Both the position numbers and the translations under genes were made by a program. A stretch of 18,601 nucleotides of DNA from Bacillota bacterium (GTDB taxonomy: Bacteria; Bacillota; Limnochordia; Limnochordales; ZCTH02-B6). Under the pieces are notes generated by a model that had not been told where the DNA came from, made no database searches, and saw nothing but the letters and a program-made list of their open reading frames with translations. Each line of letters starts with the position of its first letter. Position 1 is the stretch's first letter. Shown here in pieces: positions 6,581 to 13,831 of the stretch. The stretch lies in contig PKQR01000029.1 in the NCBI GenBank assembly GCA_017578085.1, forward strand, positions 1-18,601, given 5' to 3'.

Positions 6581-7426
6581 GTGGAGCAGGCGACCGTCAG
6601 GGAAGCGCCGCCGGCTGTGCCGGAGGGGCACGAGGGTGCGAAAGCCGATCAGGCGCTGCTGCAGGCTGAAGGCGTCGGGTACCGGATCCACGGGCAACCC
6701 ATCCTGCGCGGCGTCGACGTGGCCGTGAAAAGCGGCGAGTTTCTAGGCATCATCGGCCCCAACGGGGCGGGCAAGACGACCTTGATGCGGGTGCTGGCGG
6801 GCATCGCGCGGCCCAGCGAAGGCCAGGTGACGTTTGCGGGGCGGCCGCTGGAGCAGCTTTCCGACCGGGAGCGGGCGCGGCAGATCGCGTTCGTGAGCCA
6901 AAACCCCGGCCTCGGCTTTGGCTTCACCGTCCGGGACGTGGTCAGCATGGGCCGCTACCCGTACCGGCGCCTCTGGGAAGGGTGGCGGGCGGAAGACCAG
7001 GTGGCCGTGGAGGCCGCCATGGCCGCCACGGGCGTCTTGCACCTGCAGCACCGGCCCGTGACCGACCTCTCGGGCGGCGAGCGCCAGCGGGTGTTTCTGG
7101 CCCGGGCCCTGGCCCAACAGCCCCGCATACTGTTTCTCGACGAACCCATCGCCAACTTGGACATCCGCTACCAGCTTGAGGTATTGAACCTGGTCAGCCG
7201 GCTCAGGGAGCGTCATGGCTGGACCGTCGTGATGGCCATCCACGACCTCAATTGGGCCATCCGCTACTGCGACCGGCTGCTGGTGCTGCAGGCGGGGCGG
7301 CTGGTCGCCTGCGGGCCTGCGCAAAGCGTGCTCAATGAAACCCTGATCGAGACGGTGTTTGGTGTAAAAAGCCGCATCGACCGGGAAGGCGAGCGGGCGG
7401 TGCGGGTGGAGTTTCTCAGTGAATGA
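6581..7426 (+). CDS. btuD: Cobalamin ABC transporter ATP-binding protein (BtuD-like)
   Basis: A 281-residue ABC ATPase. It has Walker A GPNGAGKTT (59-67), the Q-loop near SQNPG (106-110), signature LSGGE (163-167), Walker B ILFLDEP (183-189) and the switch histidine in AIHDLN (His221). It belongs to the FepC/BtuD group that partners FecCD permeases and powers cobamide import from the cytoplasmic side. The GTG at 6581 is preferred since GAGGTG lies ten bases upstream; an in-frame GTG at 6569 would overlap btuC by ten bases and cannot be ruled out. The D-loop side reads DEPIANLD, with Ile where Thr is usual. The stop overlaps the next gene by four bases. Confidence 0.92.
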   Translation: MEQATVREAPPAVPEGHEGAKADQALLQAEGVGYRIHGQPILRGVDVAVKSGEFLGIIGPNGAGKTTLMRVLAGIARPSEGQVTFAGRPLEQLSDRERARQIAFVSQNPGLGFGFTVRDVVSMGRYPYRRLWEGWRAEDQVAVEAAMAATGVLHLQHRPVTDLSGGERQRVFLARALAQQPRILFLDEPIANLDIRYQLEVLNLVSRLRERHGWTVVMAIHDLNWAIRYCDRLLVLQAGRLVACGPAQSVLNETLIETVFGVKSRIDREGERAVRVEFLSE

Positions 7427-8175
7427 TGCCCGTGGCTCAGCCTACGAAACCGGCTTCTCAGCCTGTGAAACCCGTTTGGCTCGCGTGGAGTGGGGGAAAG
7501 GACAGCGCGCTGGCGCTGTACCACCTCCAGCGGTCCGGCCGCTTGAGGGTGACGCGGCTATTGACGACCGTGACCGACGTGTACCAGCGCACCTCCATGC
7601 ACGGCCTGCGCCGGGAACTCTTGCGCCGCCAGGCGGCCGCCCTTGGCCTGGATGTGGTCGAGGTCGTGCTGCCGGTCCCGTGCTCCAACGAAGAGTACGG
7701 GGCGCGGATGGCGCGTGCCCTGGCGGCGGCCCGGGCCGAAGGGGTCAACGCCGTGGCCTTCGGCGACATTTTCCTCGAGGACGTGCGGGCGTTCCGGGAG
7801 AAGCAGCTGGCCGCCGTCGGCATGGAGGCCGTGTTTCCTTTGTGGGGCCGGGACACGGGCGAGGTGGCGCGTGAGTTCATCGGGCTTGGGTTCGCCGCAC
7901 GGCTCGTCTGCGTGGACGCGGCCAGGCTGGACCCGGCGTTCGTCGGCCGGCGCTACGACGAGCAACTGTTGCGGGAACTCCCGCCCGGCGTGGACCCTTG
8001 CGGGGAGCGGGGAGAGTTCCACACCTTCGTCTGGGACGGGCCCATCTTTAGAGCGCCGGTGCGCCACGCCGCGGGCGAGGTGGTGCACCGGGACGGGCTG
8101 GTGTTTCAGGACCTGCTGCCGGTGGACGGGCCGGACCAGTCGTCTGCACCGCTGCGGCAGCGCGAGCCGTGGTAG
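7423..8175 (+). CDS. DUF71/COG2102 PP-loop ATPase (Dph6-like), B12-associated
   Basis: A 250-residue protein of the family that includes eukaryotic and archaeal diphthine-ammonia ligase. SGGKDSALALY (23-33) is the PP-loop that binds ATP for adenylation. FGDIFLEDVRAFREKQL (about 113-129) and the C-terminal DPCGERGEFHTFVWDGPIF (about 191-209) are diagnostic. Bacteria lack diphthamide. Comparative genomics (de Crecy-Lagard and co-workers) separated a bacterial DUF71 subgroup that clusters with B12 transport genes and proposed a role in B12 salvage. Overlap with btuD (ATGA) and riboswitch control fit that subgroup. The reaction is unproven: ATP-dependent amide or acid chemistry on an imported corrinoid is inference. 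A proline-rich N-terminal tail (about 17 residues) precedes the domain. Confidence 0.9.
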   Translation: MMPVAQPTKPASQPVKPVWLAWSGGKDSALALYHLQRSGRLRVTRLLTTVTDVYQRTSMHGLRRELLRRQAAALGLDVVEVVLPVPCSNEEYGARMARALAAARAEGVNAVAFGDIFLEDVRAFREKQLAAVGMEAVFPLWGRDTGEVAREFIGLGFAARLVCVDAARLDPAFVGRRYDEQLLRELPPGVDPCGERGEFHTFVWDGPIFRAPVRHAAGEVVHRDGLVFQDLLPVDGPDQSSAPLRQREPW

Positions 8176-8191
8176 CGGTAGTACACCGCTA
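8173..8191. other. Stem-loop formed by two convergent stop codons
   Basis: TAGCGGT-AGTAC-ACCGCTA is a perfect seven-base inverted repeat. The left TAG is the stop of the DUF71 gene and the right CTA is the TAG stop of the opposing aldo/keto reductase gene. No T-run follows on either strand, so a two-way terminator is only possible. Confidence 0.5.
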
Positions 8192-9151
8192 GTACATCGG
8201 ATGAATCTCCGTCCCCGGCGGCACCAGTTGGTCGATAAACTCGAGATGCTCGGGGGACAAGGACCAGCCCAGAGCGCCCAGGTTGTCCTCGAGCTGCTCC
8301 ATGGTCCGCGGGCCGATGATGGGCGCGGTGACCGCCGGCTGCTGCAGGAGCCAGTTGAGGGCCAGCTGGCTCAAGCTGCGGCCGATGTCCTTGGCCAAAC
8401 CGCTCAGCTTCTCGACCACTTCAAACCGCCGGGCGCTCAGCTCCGATTCCATGTCCCAGTTCCGCCGCACCGCCCGGGAGTCGGGCGGCGGCGCCTGGCC
8501 ACGGCGGTACTTGCCCGAGAGCCACCCTCCCGCCAAGGGGCTCCAGGGGATAATGGCAAACCCGTGCTTCTGGGCAAAGGGCAAGAGCTCCCGCTCGATG
8601 CTGCGGTTGAGGATGTTGTAGGGCGGCTGCTCGCAAACAAACCGCTCAAGGCCCATACGGTCCGAAATCCAGAGGCTTTCGCACAGCTGCCACGCGGGGA
8701 ACGTGGAGGTGCCGATGTAGCGCACCTTGCCCTGCCGCACGAGGTCCGTCAGGGCGCTCAAGGTTTCGTCCAGGGGTGTATCGGGGTCGGGCCGGTGCAC
8801 CTGGTAGAGGTCGATGTAGTCCGTCTTGAGACGGCGAAGGCTGCCCTCCACTTCCCGCATGATGTGCCAGCGGCTGTTGCCCCGGTCGTTGGGGCCGTCG
8901 CCCACGGGCCGCGAGAACTTGGTGGCCAAGATCACCTGGTCCCGCCGCCCGGCTAAGGCCTTGCCCACGATCTCCTCCGAGAGGCCGCGGCTGTAGACGT
9001 TGGCGGTGTCGATGAAGTTGATGCCGGCGTCCAACGCCCGGTGGATGATGCGGATGGACTCGGCTTCGTCGGTGACCCAGCCGAAGTTGAGGCAACCCAG
9101 GCACAAGCGGGAAACCTTTACACCCGCCCGCCCCAGCTTCACGTACTCCAC
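8189..9151 (-). CDS. Aldo/keto reductase
   Basis: A 320-residue NADPH-type aldo/keto reductase with the full catalytic tetrad: Asp48 and Tyr53 in DTANVYSRG, Lys78 in ATKF, and His119 in YQVHRPD. C-terminal cofactor-binding elements (IIPWSPLAGGWLSGKYRRG and APIIGPRTMEQLEDNL) are present. It reduces aldehydes or ketones in the cytoplasm; the sequence fits the YghZ/Tas/IolS-like group, with substrate unknown. The GTG at 9151 is chosen because AGGGAGGTGG lies about six bases upstream and the family N-terminus (EYVKLGRAGVKVS) starts there; longer frames to 9202 would enter a strong hairpin. It follows gabD on the same strand by 110 bases. Confidence 0.93.
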   Translation of the reverse strand: MEYVKLGRAGVKVSRLCLGCLNFGWVTDEAESIRIIHRALDAGINFIDTANVYSRGLSEEIVGKALAGRRDQVILATKFSRPVGDGPNDRGNSRWHIMREVEGSLRRLKTDYIDLYQVHRPDPDTPLDETLSALTDLVRQGKVRYIGTSTFPAWQLCESLWISDRMGLERFVCEQPPYNILNRSIERELLPFAQKHGFAIIPWSPLAGGWLSGKYRRGQAPPPDSRAVRRNWDMESELSARRFEVVEKLSGLAKDIGRSLSQLALNWLLQQPAVTAPIIGPRTMEQLEDNLGALGWSLSPEHLEFIDQLVPPGTEIHPMY

Positions 9152-9179
9152 AGCGGCCACCTCCCTGCGCATGGGCAAA

Positions 9180-9212
9180 GGGGACCGGCCGGTTGCCGGC
9201 ACGCCGGTCCCC
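9180..9212 (-). terminator. Strong intercistronic hairpin between gabD and the aldo/keto reductase gene
   Basis: GGGGACCGGC (9180-9189) and GCCGGTCCCC (9203-9212) form ten perfect pairs around a 13-base loop with its own CCGG symmetry. On the minus strand only TTT follows, so it may be a weak terminator, an attenuator or a processing/stability hairpin. Confidence 0.45.
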
Positions 9213-9261
9213 CGCCAGTCTCGCCCGGTTTCAACGGGGCCTGAACTGAGGCGGCCCGGGG

Positions 9262-10752
9262 TTACTCCCCTGGAACCGCTTCGTCAATGGACAACCCCAC
9301 CATCTTGATCTCGACAAACTCGTGGATCCCGTAGGGACCGCCCTCGCGGCCGATGCCGCTCTCCTTGAAACCGCCGAAGGGCACCTGCGGCGTGGACGGC
9401 AGCCCCTCGTTGATGCCCACGATGCCGTACTCCAGCCGCTCCGCGGCCCGCAGGGCGCGGTTGATGTTCTCGGTGAACACGTACGCCGCCAGCCCGTAAC
9501 GGCTGTCGTTGGCGCGCCGGTAAGCCTCGGCCTCGGTGTCGAAGGCGATAATGGGCGCCACGGGGCCAAAGGTTTCCTCGTGCATGATGCGCATCCCTTC
9601 GTGCACGTCCACCAGCACCGTCGGGGCGTACCAGCACCCGCCCGAGAAACCGTTGCCGGTGATGACGTGCCCGCCCGTGAGCACCCGCGCCCCCTTGGCC
9701 ACCGCGTCCTCCACATGAGACTTGACCTTCTCCAGCCCCGCGGCGTCGATGAGGGGACCGACCTGGACGTCTTCCTCGAGGCCGTAACCGACCTTCAACT
9801 TGCTTACGGCCGCTGCGAACCGCTCGGCGAAGGCGTCGAGGATGCCCCGCTGCACGAAGATGCGGTTCGCGCAGACGCACGTCTGGCCCATGTTGCGGAA
9901 CTTGGACGCGAGCGTCCCCTGGACGGCCTTGTCCAGGTCGGCGTCGTCAAAGACGATGACCGGCGCGTGCCCCCCGAGCTCCAGGGAAACCCGCTTGACC
10001 TGGCCGGCCGCTTCCCGCATCAGGTACTTGCCCACCTCGGTGGAGCCGGTGAAGGTGATCTTGCGCACGAGCTCGTTGTGCAGCAACTCCTCGCCCACGG
10101 GGCGGGGATCCGAGGCCGTGACGATGTTCAGGACGCCGGGAGGCAGGCCGGCTTCCGCGAACAGCTCCGCCAGGGCGAGGGCCGTGAGCGGCGTCTGCTC
10201 GGCCGGTTTCAGGACGACGGTGCAGCCTGCGGCCAGCGCCGGCGCCACCTTGCGGGTCACCATGGCGGCCGGGAAGTTCCACGGCGTGATGGCGGCCACC
10301 ACCCCCACCGGCTGTTTGATCACGAAGTGCCGCTTGCCGGGCGTCCAGTGGGGGATGATGTCGCCGTAGATCCGCTCGCCCTCGCCGGCAAACCAGTCGA
10401 GAAACCCGGCTGCGTATTCGATCTCGCTCCTGGCTTCCTGGATGGGCTTGCCCATCTCCCGGGTCAGCTGGCGGGCGAGGGGTTCCTTGCGCTCCCGCAT
10501 GAGGGCGGCCACTCGCCGCAAAATGCGGCCGCGGGCGAGGGCCGGCGTGCGCGACCAGGCGGGGAACGCCCGGTGGGCCGCCTCGATGGCCCGGCGGGTG
10601 TCCTCGGCGCCGGCGTCGGCCACAAACGCGATGGTTTCCCCGGTGCCGGGGTCGGTCACGGGAAACGTCCGGCCGGATTGGGCCGGTTGCCATTGGCCGT
10701 CCACGAACAGTCCGTACGTCTTGGTACCAGTTTCAGCCGTCAGCTCTTTCAT
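9262..10752 (-). CDS. gabD: NAD(P)-dependent succinate-semialdehyde dehydrogenase (GabD-like)
   Basis: A 496-residue aldehyde dehydrogenase of full length. It has the cofactor site TPWNFPAAMV (156-165), KPAEQTPLTAL (182-192), FTGSTEVG (234-241), the general base Glu258 in LELGGHAP and the catalytic Cys292 in GQTCVCANR. The GQTCVCANR wording and the overall motif set are those of GabD, which oxidises succinate semialdehyde to succinate, though glutarate-semialdehyde dehydrogenases are close. Cys294, two residues after the nucleophile, matches the redox-switch cysteine found in several SSADHs. ATG 10752 has GGGAGGAG six bases upstream. No GABA transaminase is in view. The 5' end abuts a truncated YczE-like gene; an aldo/keto reductase follows. 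Confidence 0.9.
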   Translation of the reverse strand: MKELTAETGTKTYGLFVDGQWQPAQSGRTFPVTDPGTGETIAFVADAGAEDTRRAIEAAHRAFPAWSRTPALARGRILRRVAALMRERKEPLARQLTREMGKPIQEARSEIEYAAGFLDWFAGEGERIYGDIIPHWTPGKRHFVIKQPVGVVAAITPWNFPAAMVTRKVAPALAAGCTVVLKPAEQTPLTALALAELFAEAGLPPGVLNIVTASDPRPVGEELLHNELVRKITFTGSTEVGKYLMREAAGQVKRVSLELGGHAPVIVFDDADLDKAVQGTLASKFRNMGQTCVCANRIFVQRGILDAFAERFAAAVSKLKVGYGLEEDVQVGPLIDAAGLEKVKSHVEDAVAKGARVLTGGHVITGNGFSGGCWYAPTVLVDVHEGMRIMHEETFGPVAPIIAFDTEAEAYRRANDSRYGLAAYVFTENINRALRAAERLEYGIVGINEGLPSTPQVPFGGFKESGIGREGGPYGIHEFVEIKMVGLSIDEAVPGE

Positions 10753-10981
10753 TCGCTTCTCCTCCCTTCATGGGCAGCCGCCCGGGGCTCGGCGCCCGCT
10801 GGACGGGTACGCACTCTAAGAGCACATCCCACGGGCCGACGCCCCATGTCGTGCGCAGGGTGAGATACAGCCCGAAGGCCATGACGGGAGCGCTGACCAG
10901 GATAAAGATGAGCGCGGGAATGAAGCCATCGGGGATCAGGACGCGGCGCAGGCGCGCCAGCCGTCCGGCGACGGGTGCCAC
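10733..10981 (-). pseudogene. N-terminal fragment of a YczE/YyaS/YitT-like membrane protein
   Basis: An 82-codon frame starting at GTG 10981, with AAGGGATGA just upstream. Residues about 21-40 are one hydrophobic helix (PALIFILVSAPVMAFGLYLT) and are followed by GVGPWDVL (47-54), the landmark after the first helix in YczE-type proteins of about 200 residues. Homology stops near 10810; the remaining codons (CVPVQRAPSPGRLP onwards) look like noise and overlap the gabD start. The other helices are missing, so this is a remnant, or a very small protein kept by its start signals. The family assignment rests on one short motif. Confidence 0.5.
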
Positions 10982-11202
10982 AGAATCATCCCTTTTTATT
11001 GGACAAAAGCTTCAACGGCGGCAGGAGGATTCCTTCCATCATACGGGGGGCGGGCTGCGGCGCCACAGGAGGAACCAGGCGCCGGGAAGGGGAACATGGC
11101 AGGCGGCGATCCCGGGGGGCGCTCGCGCCCTCGGGGACGGCGACAGCGCCCGCACCGCGGGTCGCCGGGGAGACGATCAGCCGGAGGTTTCAGACGCAGG
11201 AC
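10982..11202. other. Divergent intergenic region, no clear feature
   Basis: This lies between the minus-strand YczE fragment/gabD unit and the epimerase gene. A GGCGCC pair about 19 bases apart (around 11060-11084) and several G-rich runs are present. I see no convincing promoter pair and no gene, although an open frame continues upstream of the epimerase start without family-like sequence. Confidence 0.4.
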
Positions 11203-12189
11203 ATGAAGGGGACAAATTCGCCAACGAACCAGAGCGTTTTCGCCGCCATGCGGGCGCTGGTGACGGGCGGCGCCGGGTTTATCGGGAGCCACTTGGCGGA
11301 CGCGCTGTTGGAGCGGGGCGCCCGGGTGGCGGTTCTGGACAACTTCGCCTCGGGCAAGCGGCAAAACGTACCCGCCGGGGCCGAGCTGTTTGAGGTCGAT
11401 CTGCGGGACGCGGACGCGGTGCACAAGGCCGTGGCCGCTTTCCGGCCGACCCACATTTTCCACCAAGCCGCGCAGGCTTCGGTGAAAGTGTCGGTGGACG
11501 AGCCGGCCACAGACGCTGCGGTCAACATCCTGGGCGGCCTGCATCTTTTGGACGCGGCCAGACGGGTCGGGGTCGAGCGGGTCGTGTTTGCCTCGACGGG
11601 CGGCGCGATCTACGGCGAGGTGCCCGAGGGCACGAAGGCCACGGAGGATTGGCCGCTCAACCCCAAGAGCCCCTACGGCGCCAGCAAGGCGGCCTTTGAG
11701 CGGTACCTGGAAGTGTACCGGCAAAACTTTGGCCTCAAGTACACGGTCCTGCGCTACGCGAACGTGTACGGCCCGCGGCAGGATCCGTTCGGCGAGGCCG
11801 GGGTGGTGGCCATCTTTACCGGCCGGCTGCTCAAGGGCCAACCGGTGACCCTCTTTGCCCGCCGCGAGCCGGGAGATGAGGGCTGTGTGCGGGACTACAT
11901 TTGGGTGGGTGACGTGGTGCAGGCCAACCTGATCGCCGTGGAGCGCGCGCTCGACGGCTGCTACAACGTGGGGACCGGGGTGGGCAGCACCACGCGGCAG
12001 GTGTTGGCCGCCGTGGAGGCGGCCGTCGGCGTGCGGGCGCAGGTGGAGCCGGCGCCGCCGCGCCCCGGGGACCTGGAGCGCAGCGTCATCGACGCCAGCA
12101 AGCTCATGCAGGCGGGCTGGTCCCCGACGGTGACGCTTGCGGAGGGCATCCGCCGCACCGTCGACTGGTTCCGGTCATCCTCGAGTTGA
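11203..12189 (+). CDS. NAD-dependent epimerase/dehydratase (GalE-type UDP-sugar epimerase)
   Basis: A 328-residue extended SDR. The NAD-binding TGGAGFIGSHLAD is at residues 21-33, Ser131-Thr132 (FASTGGAIYGE) and the YxxxK pair Tyr158/Lys162 (PYGASK) form the active site, and LRYANVYGPRQDP (183-195) and RDYIWVGDVVQA (230-241) are typical of UDP-glucose 4-epimerases. It would interconvert nucleotide sugars for polysaccharide or wall synthesis; the exact sugar is not readable. ATG 11203 has GGAGG 15 bases upstream, farther than ideal. ATG 11248 begins right at the conserved MRALVTGG and is a good alternative, but lacks a ribosome binding site. No other sugar gene is nearby, so it stands alone. 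Confidence 0.9.
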   Translation: MKGTNSPTNQSVFAAMRALVTGGAGFIGSHLADALLERGARVAVLDNFASGKRQNVPAGAELFEVDLRDADAVHKAVAAFRPTHIFHQAAQASVKVSVDEPATDAAVNILGGLHLLDAARRVGVERVVFASTGGAIYGEVPEGTKATEDWPLNPKSPYGASKAAFERYLEVYRQNFGLKYTVLRYANVYGPRQDPFGEAGVVAIFTGRLLKGQPVTLFARREPGDEGCVRDYIWVGDVVQANLIAVERALDGCYNVGTGVGSTTRQVLAAVEAAVGVRAQVEPAPPRPGDLERSVIDASKLMQAGWSPTVTLAEGIRRTVDWFRSSSS

Positions 12190-12313
12190 CGGAAGATGCA
12201 GGGATGCGTGACCGGCAATGCGCAGGCCGGGAGCCGCCGGGAGCCCGGCGGGGGCGCCTCTTGGACGACTTGCTCATCCTCGAGGTGCCCCGGCCGTGCA
12301 CGCCGTCAACATC
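12190..12313. other. Intergenic stretch after the epimerase gene
   Basis: GC-rich sequence between the epimerase stop and the tandem hairpins. A 40-codon plus-strand frame starting near 12204 is the only open frame; it has no recognisable motif and ends in the first hairpin, so I do not call it a gene. Confidence 0.4.
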
Positions 12314-12357
12314 TAGCCGCATCTAGCGGCGTTGAGCGTTTAGCCGCCTCTAGCGGC
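12314..12357. repeat. Two tandem small hairpins at the end of convergent genes
   Basis: Units TAGCCGCATCTAGCGGC (12314-12330) and TAGCCGCCTCTAGCGGC (12341-12357) are 16 of 17 identical and lie 27 bases apart. Each holds a GCCGC/GCGGC stem with a five-base loop. The second contains the TAG stop (12352-12350) of the minus-strand membrane protein gene. They may serve as a two-way stop between convergent genes, but no T-runs are present. Confidence 0.6.
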
Positions 12358-12700
12358 CTTGCAGCGCCCGCTTTTGCTGGGCCGCGGCCCGCTCCACGAG
12401 GCCCACGGAAATCAGCCCCAGCAGCATGTGGATCATGGTCATCGTTTGACCGACCAGCAGGTCCTGCCACATGGCCAGGCCCCACAGCAACGTCACCAGC
12501 GGCATGAAGCGGGCCGCGGTGCGCATGGGGTCCGGACGCAGGCGCGGGTGGGGGCCCAGCGCCAGGAGCGCCAGGAACGCGATGATGACGCCCAAGGAGA
12601 TGTGGGTTTCCCAAATCCGCTGGTTGGGCACAAGGCCAAAGAAGCGGCCAAGGCCTAGGAGCACTTGAATATAAAGCGCGATTCGCAGGGCAATCAGCAC
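12350..12700 (-). CDS. Small four-helix membrane protein with duplicated His-containing hairpin
   Basis: A 116-residue hydrophobic protein with helices near residues 4-20, 33-49, 66-80 and 86-102. I do not recognise a named family. The two halves align at an offset of 58: QRIWETHISLGVI (27-39) with QTMTMIHMLLGLI (85-97), sharing Q-x5-H-x2-L-G-x-I, and LLGLGRF (14-20) with LWGLAMW (72-78). His33 and His91 sit at equal places in helices two and four, so a bis-histidine site for heme b or a metal in a cytochrome b561-like bundle is conceivable; this is inference. Arg60, Arg64 and a basic C-terminus mark cytoplasmic loops. GTG 12700 is chosen because GGAGGGAAGG lies just upstream; the longer frame to 13345 is antisense shadow of the next gene. 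It is divergent from the RpiR gene. Confidence 0.75.
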   Translation of the reverse strand: MLIALRIALYIQVLLGLGRFFGLVPNQRIWETHISLGVIIAFLALLALGPHPRLRPDPMRTAARFMPLVTLLWGLAMWQDLLVGQTMTMIHMLLGLISVGLVERAAAQQKRALQGR

Positions 12701-12813
12701 GGTGCCTTCCCTCCTCTTGGCAAAAGTTGGCCATCGCCGGGCAGAACCCTCTTTTGGCCAGCAACGAACCGCTGGATACACAGTCATCAAGTTGCGACAA
12801 ATGCGCGAAATGG

Positions 12814-12841
12814 TGCAGGAAGTCCTGCATAGAGATAGAAT
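12814..12841 (+). promoter_or_regulatory. Operator-like palindrome and possible -10 upstream of the RpiR gene
   Basis: TGCAGGA-AG-TCCTGCA (12814-12829) is a perfect inverted repeat. TAGAAT (12836-12841) could be a -10 box, which would place the palindrome over the -35 region. Its position suggests autoregulation or control of the downstream TRAP operon. Confidence 0.4.
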
Positions 12842-12874
12842 GATGCAATCGTTCCTGCTTTGTGGTGAGGAGGC

Positions 12875-13828
12875 ATGCTTTTGCAATCTTTCCTTGAACG
12901 GTTTCAAGAAGCTCAGCCCCGCATGAGCCGCAACCAGCGGGCGATTGCGCAGTACATCCTTGAACGGCCCGAAGACTGCGCCTTTCTCACCGCGCGGGAG
13001 CTGGGCCAGCGGGTCGGCGTCAGCGAGTCGACCGTGGTGCGGTTTGCGATGGCCGTCGGTTTCCCGGGCTATCCGGACCTGCAGCGGGCCTTGCAGGACA
13101 GCCTCAAGCAGCGGCTGTCGACCGTGGAGCGCATGCAGGCCGGGCGCGAGGCGGTACGGGAGCTGAGCGACACCCTGCAGGCGGTGTGGCGGAACGATGT
13201 GGCCAACATCAACCGCACTTTTCAAAACCTGCCCAAGGAAGCCTTTGACCGGGCAGTAGGCCTGCTGGCCAAGGCCCGCCGCACCTATGTCATCGGCTTG
13301 CGCACCTCGGCGTGCGTGGCGGTCCTGTTGACCACGGCCTTGCACTATTTGGGCAAGGACGCGGTCCGGGTCGACTTAGGGATCGGCGATTTCTGGGAGC
13401 AGCTGGACGCGGCAGGACCGGATGACGTGGTCGTGGGCATCAGCGTGCCCCGCTACACCCGCTGGACCGCGGACATGCTGCGGTTTGTGCGCCAGCGGCG
13501 GATCCCCACCATCGTCATTACCGACAGCCCGTTGTCGCCGCTGGCGGCCTTGGCCGACGTGACGCTGCCGACGGTGACTGACTTCAACGCTTTCATTGAG
13601 TCGTTCGCCGCGCCGTTGAGCGTTGTCAACGCGCTCATCCTGGGCGTGGCGCTGCACGATGAAGCCCAGACCATGAGCGTCCTCCGCGAGAGGGAGGCCC
13701 TCTGGCGGGAGCGGCGGCTCTACGAAGACGCGGACTACGGGCCGAGGGGGGATGGCGCGGGGGCGGACGGGCAGTGGGAACGCCGGTTGATGCCTGCCAT
13801 GGACGACGACAAGCCAAGAGGAGGGTGA
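12875..13828 (+). CDS. MurR/RpiR-family transcriptional regulator
   Basis: A 317-residue regulator. The N-terminal helix-turn-helix domain (about residues 1-77) includes MSRNQRAIAQYIL, LTARELGQRVGVSESTVVRF and GFPGYPDLQ. A SIS domain (about 125-260) includes TYVIGLRTSACVA, VVVGISVPRYTRWTADML and IPTIVITDSPLSPLA. SIS domains bind sugar phosphates or related acids as effectors. The serines usual in the sugar-phosphate loops are partly replaced (GLRTSA, SVPRYT), so the ligand may not be a sugar. A charged tail of about 40 residues follows. ATG 12875 lies only one base after GAGGAGG; TTG 12881 would have better spacing. The TRAP binding-protein gene begins four bases after its stop, so it most likely regulates that operon. 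Confidence 0.9.
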   Translation: MLLQSFLERFQEAQPRMSRNQRAIAQYILERPEDCAFLTARELGQRVGVSESTVVRFAMAVGFPGYPDLQRALQDSLKQRLSTVERMQAGREAVRELSDTLQAVWRNDVANINRTFQNLPKEAFDRAVGLLAKARRTYVIGLRTSACVAVLLTTALHYLGKDAVRVDLGIGDFWEQLDAAGPDDVVVGISVPRYTRWTADMLRFVRQRRIPTIVITDSPLSPLAALADVTLPTVTDFNAFIESFAAPLSVVNALILGVALHDEAQTMSVLREREALWRERRLYEDADYGPRGDGAGADGQWERRLMPAMDDDKPRGG

Positions 13829-13831
13829 AAC

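Noticed and set aside
9322..10863. Long plus-strand open frame of 513 codons antisense to gabD
   Set aside because: It is a shadow of GC-rich codon use: it has no recognisable domain and is rich in Arg, Gly, Pro and His, while the opposite strand encodes a complete aldehyde dehydrogenase.
12204..12326. Possible 40-codon plus-strand gene after the epimerase
   Set aside because: There is no motif and no clear ribosome binding site, and it ends inside the hairpin region.
12701..13345. N-terminal extension of the small membrane protein to 331 residues
   Set aside because: The extra sequence is antisense to the RpiR gene and has no domain; GTG 12700 has an adjacent ribosome binding site and begins the first helix.
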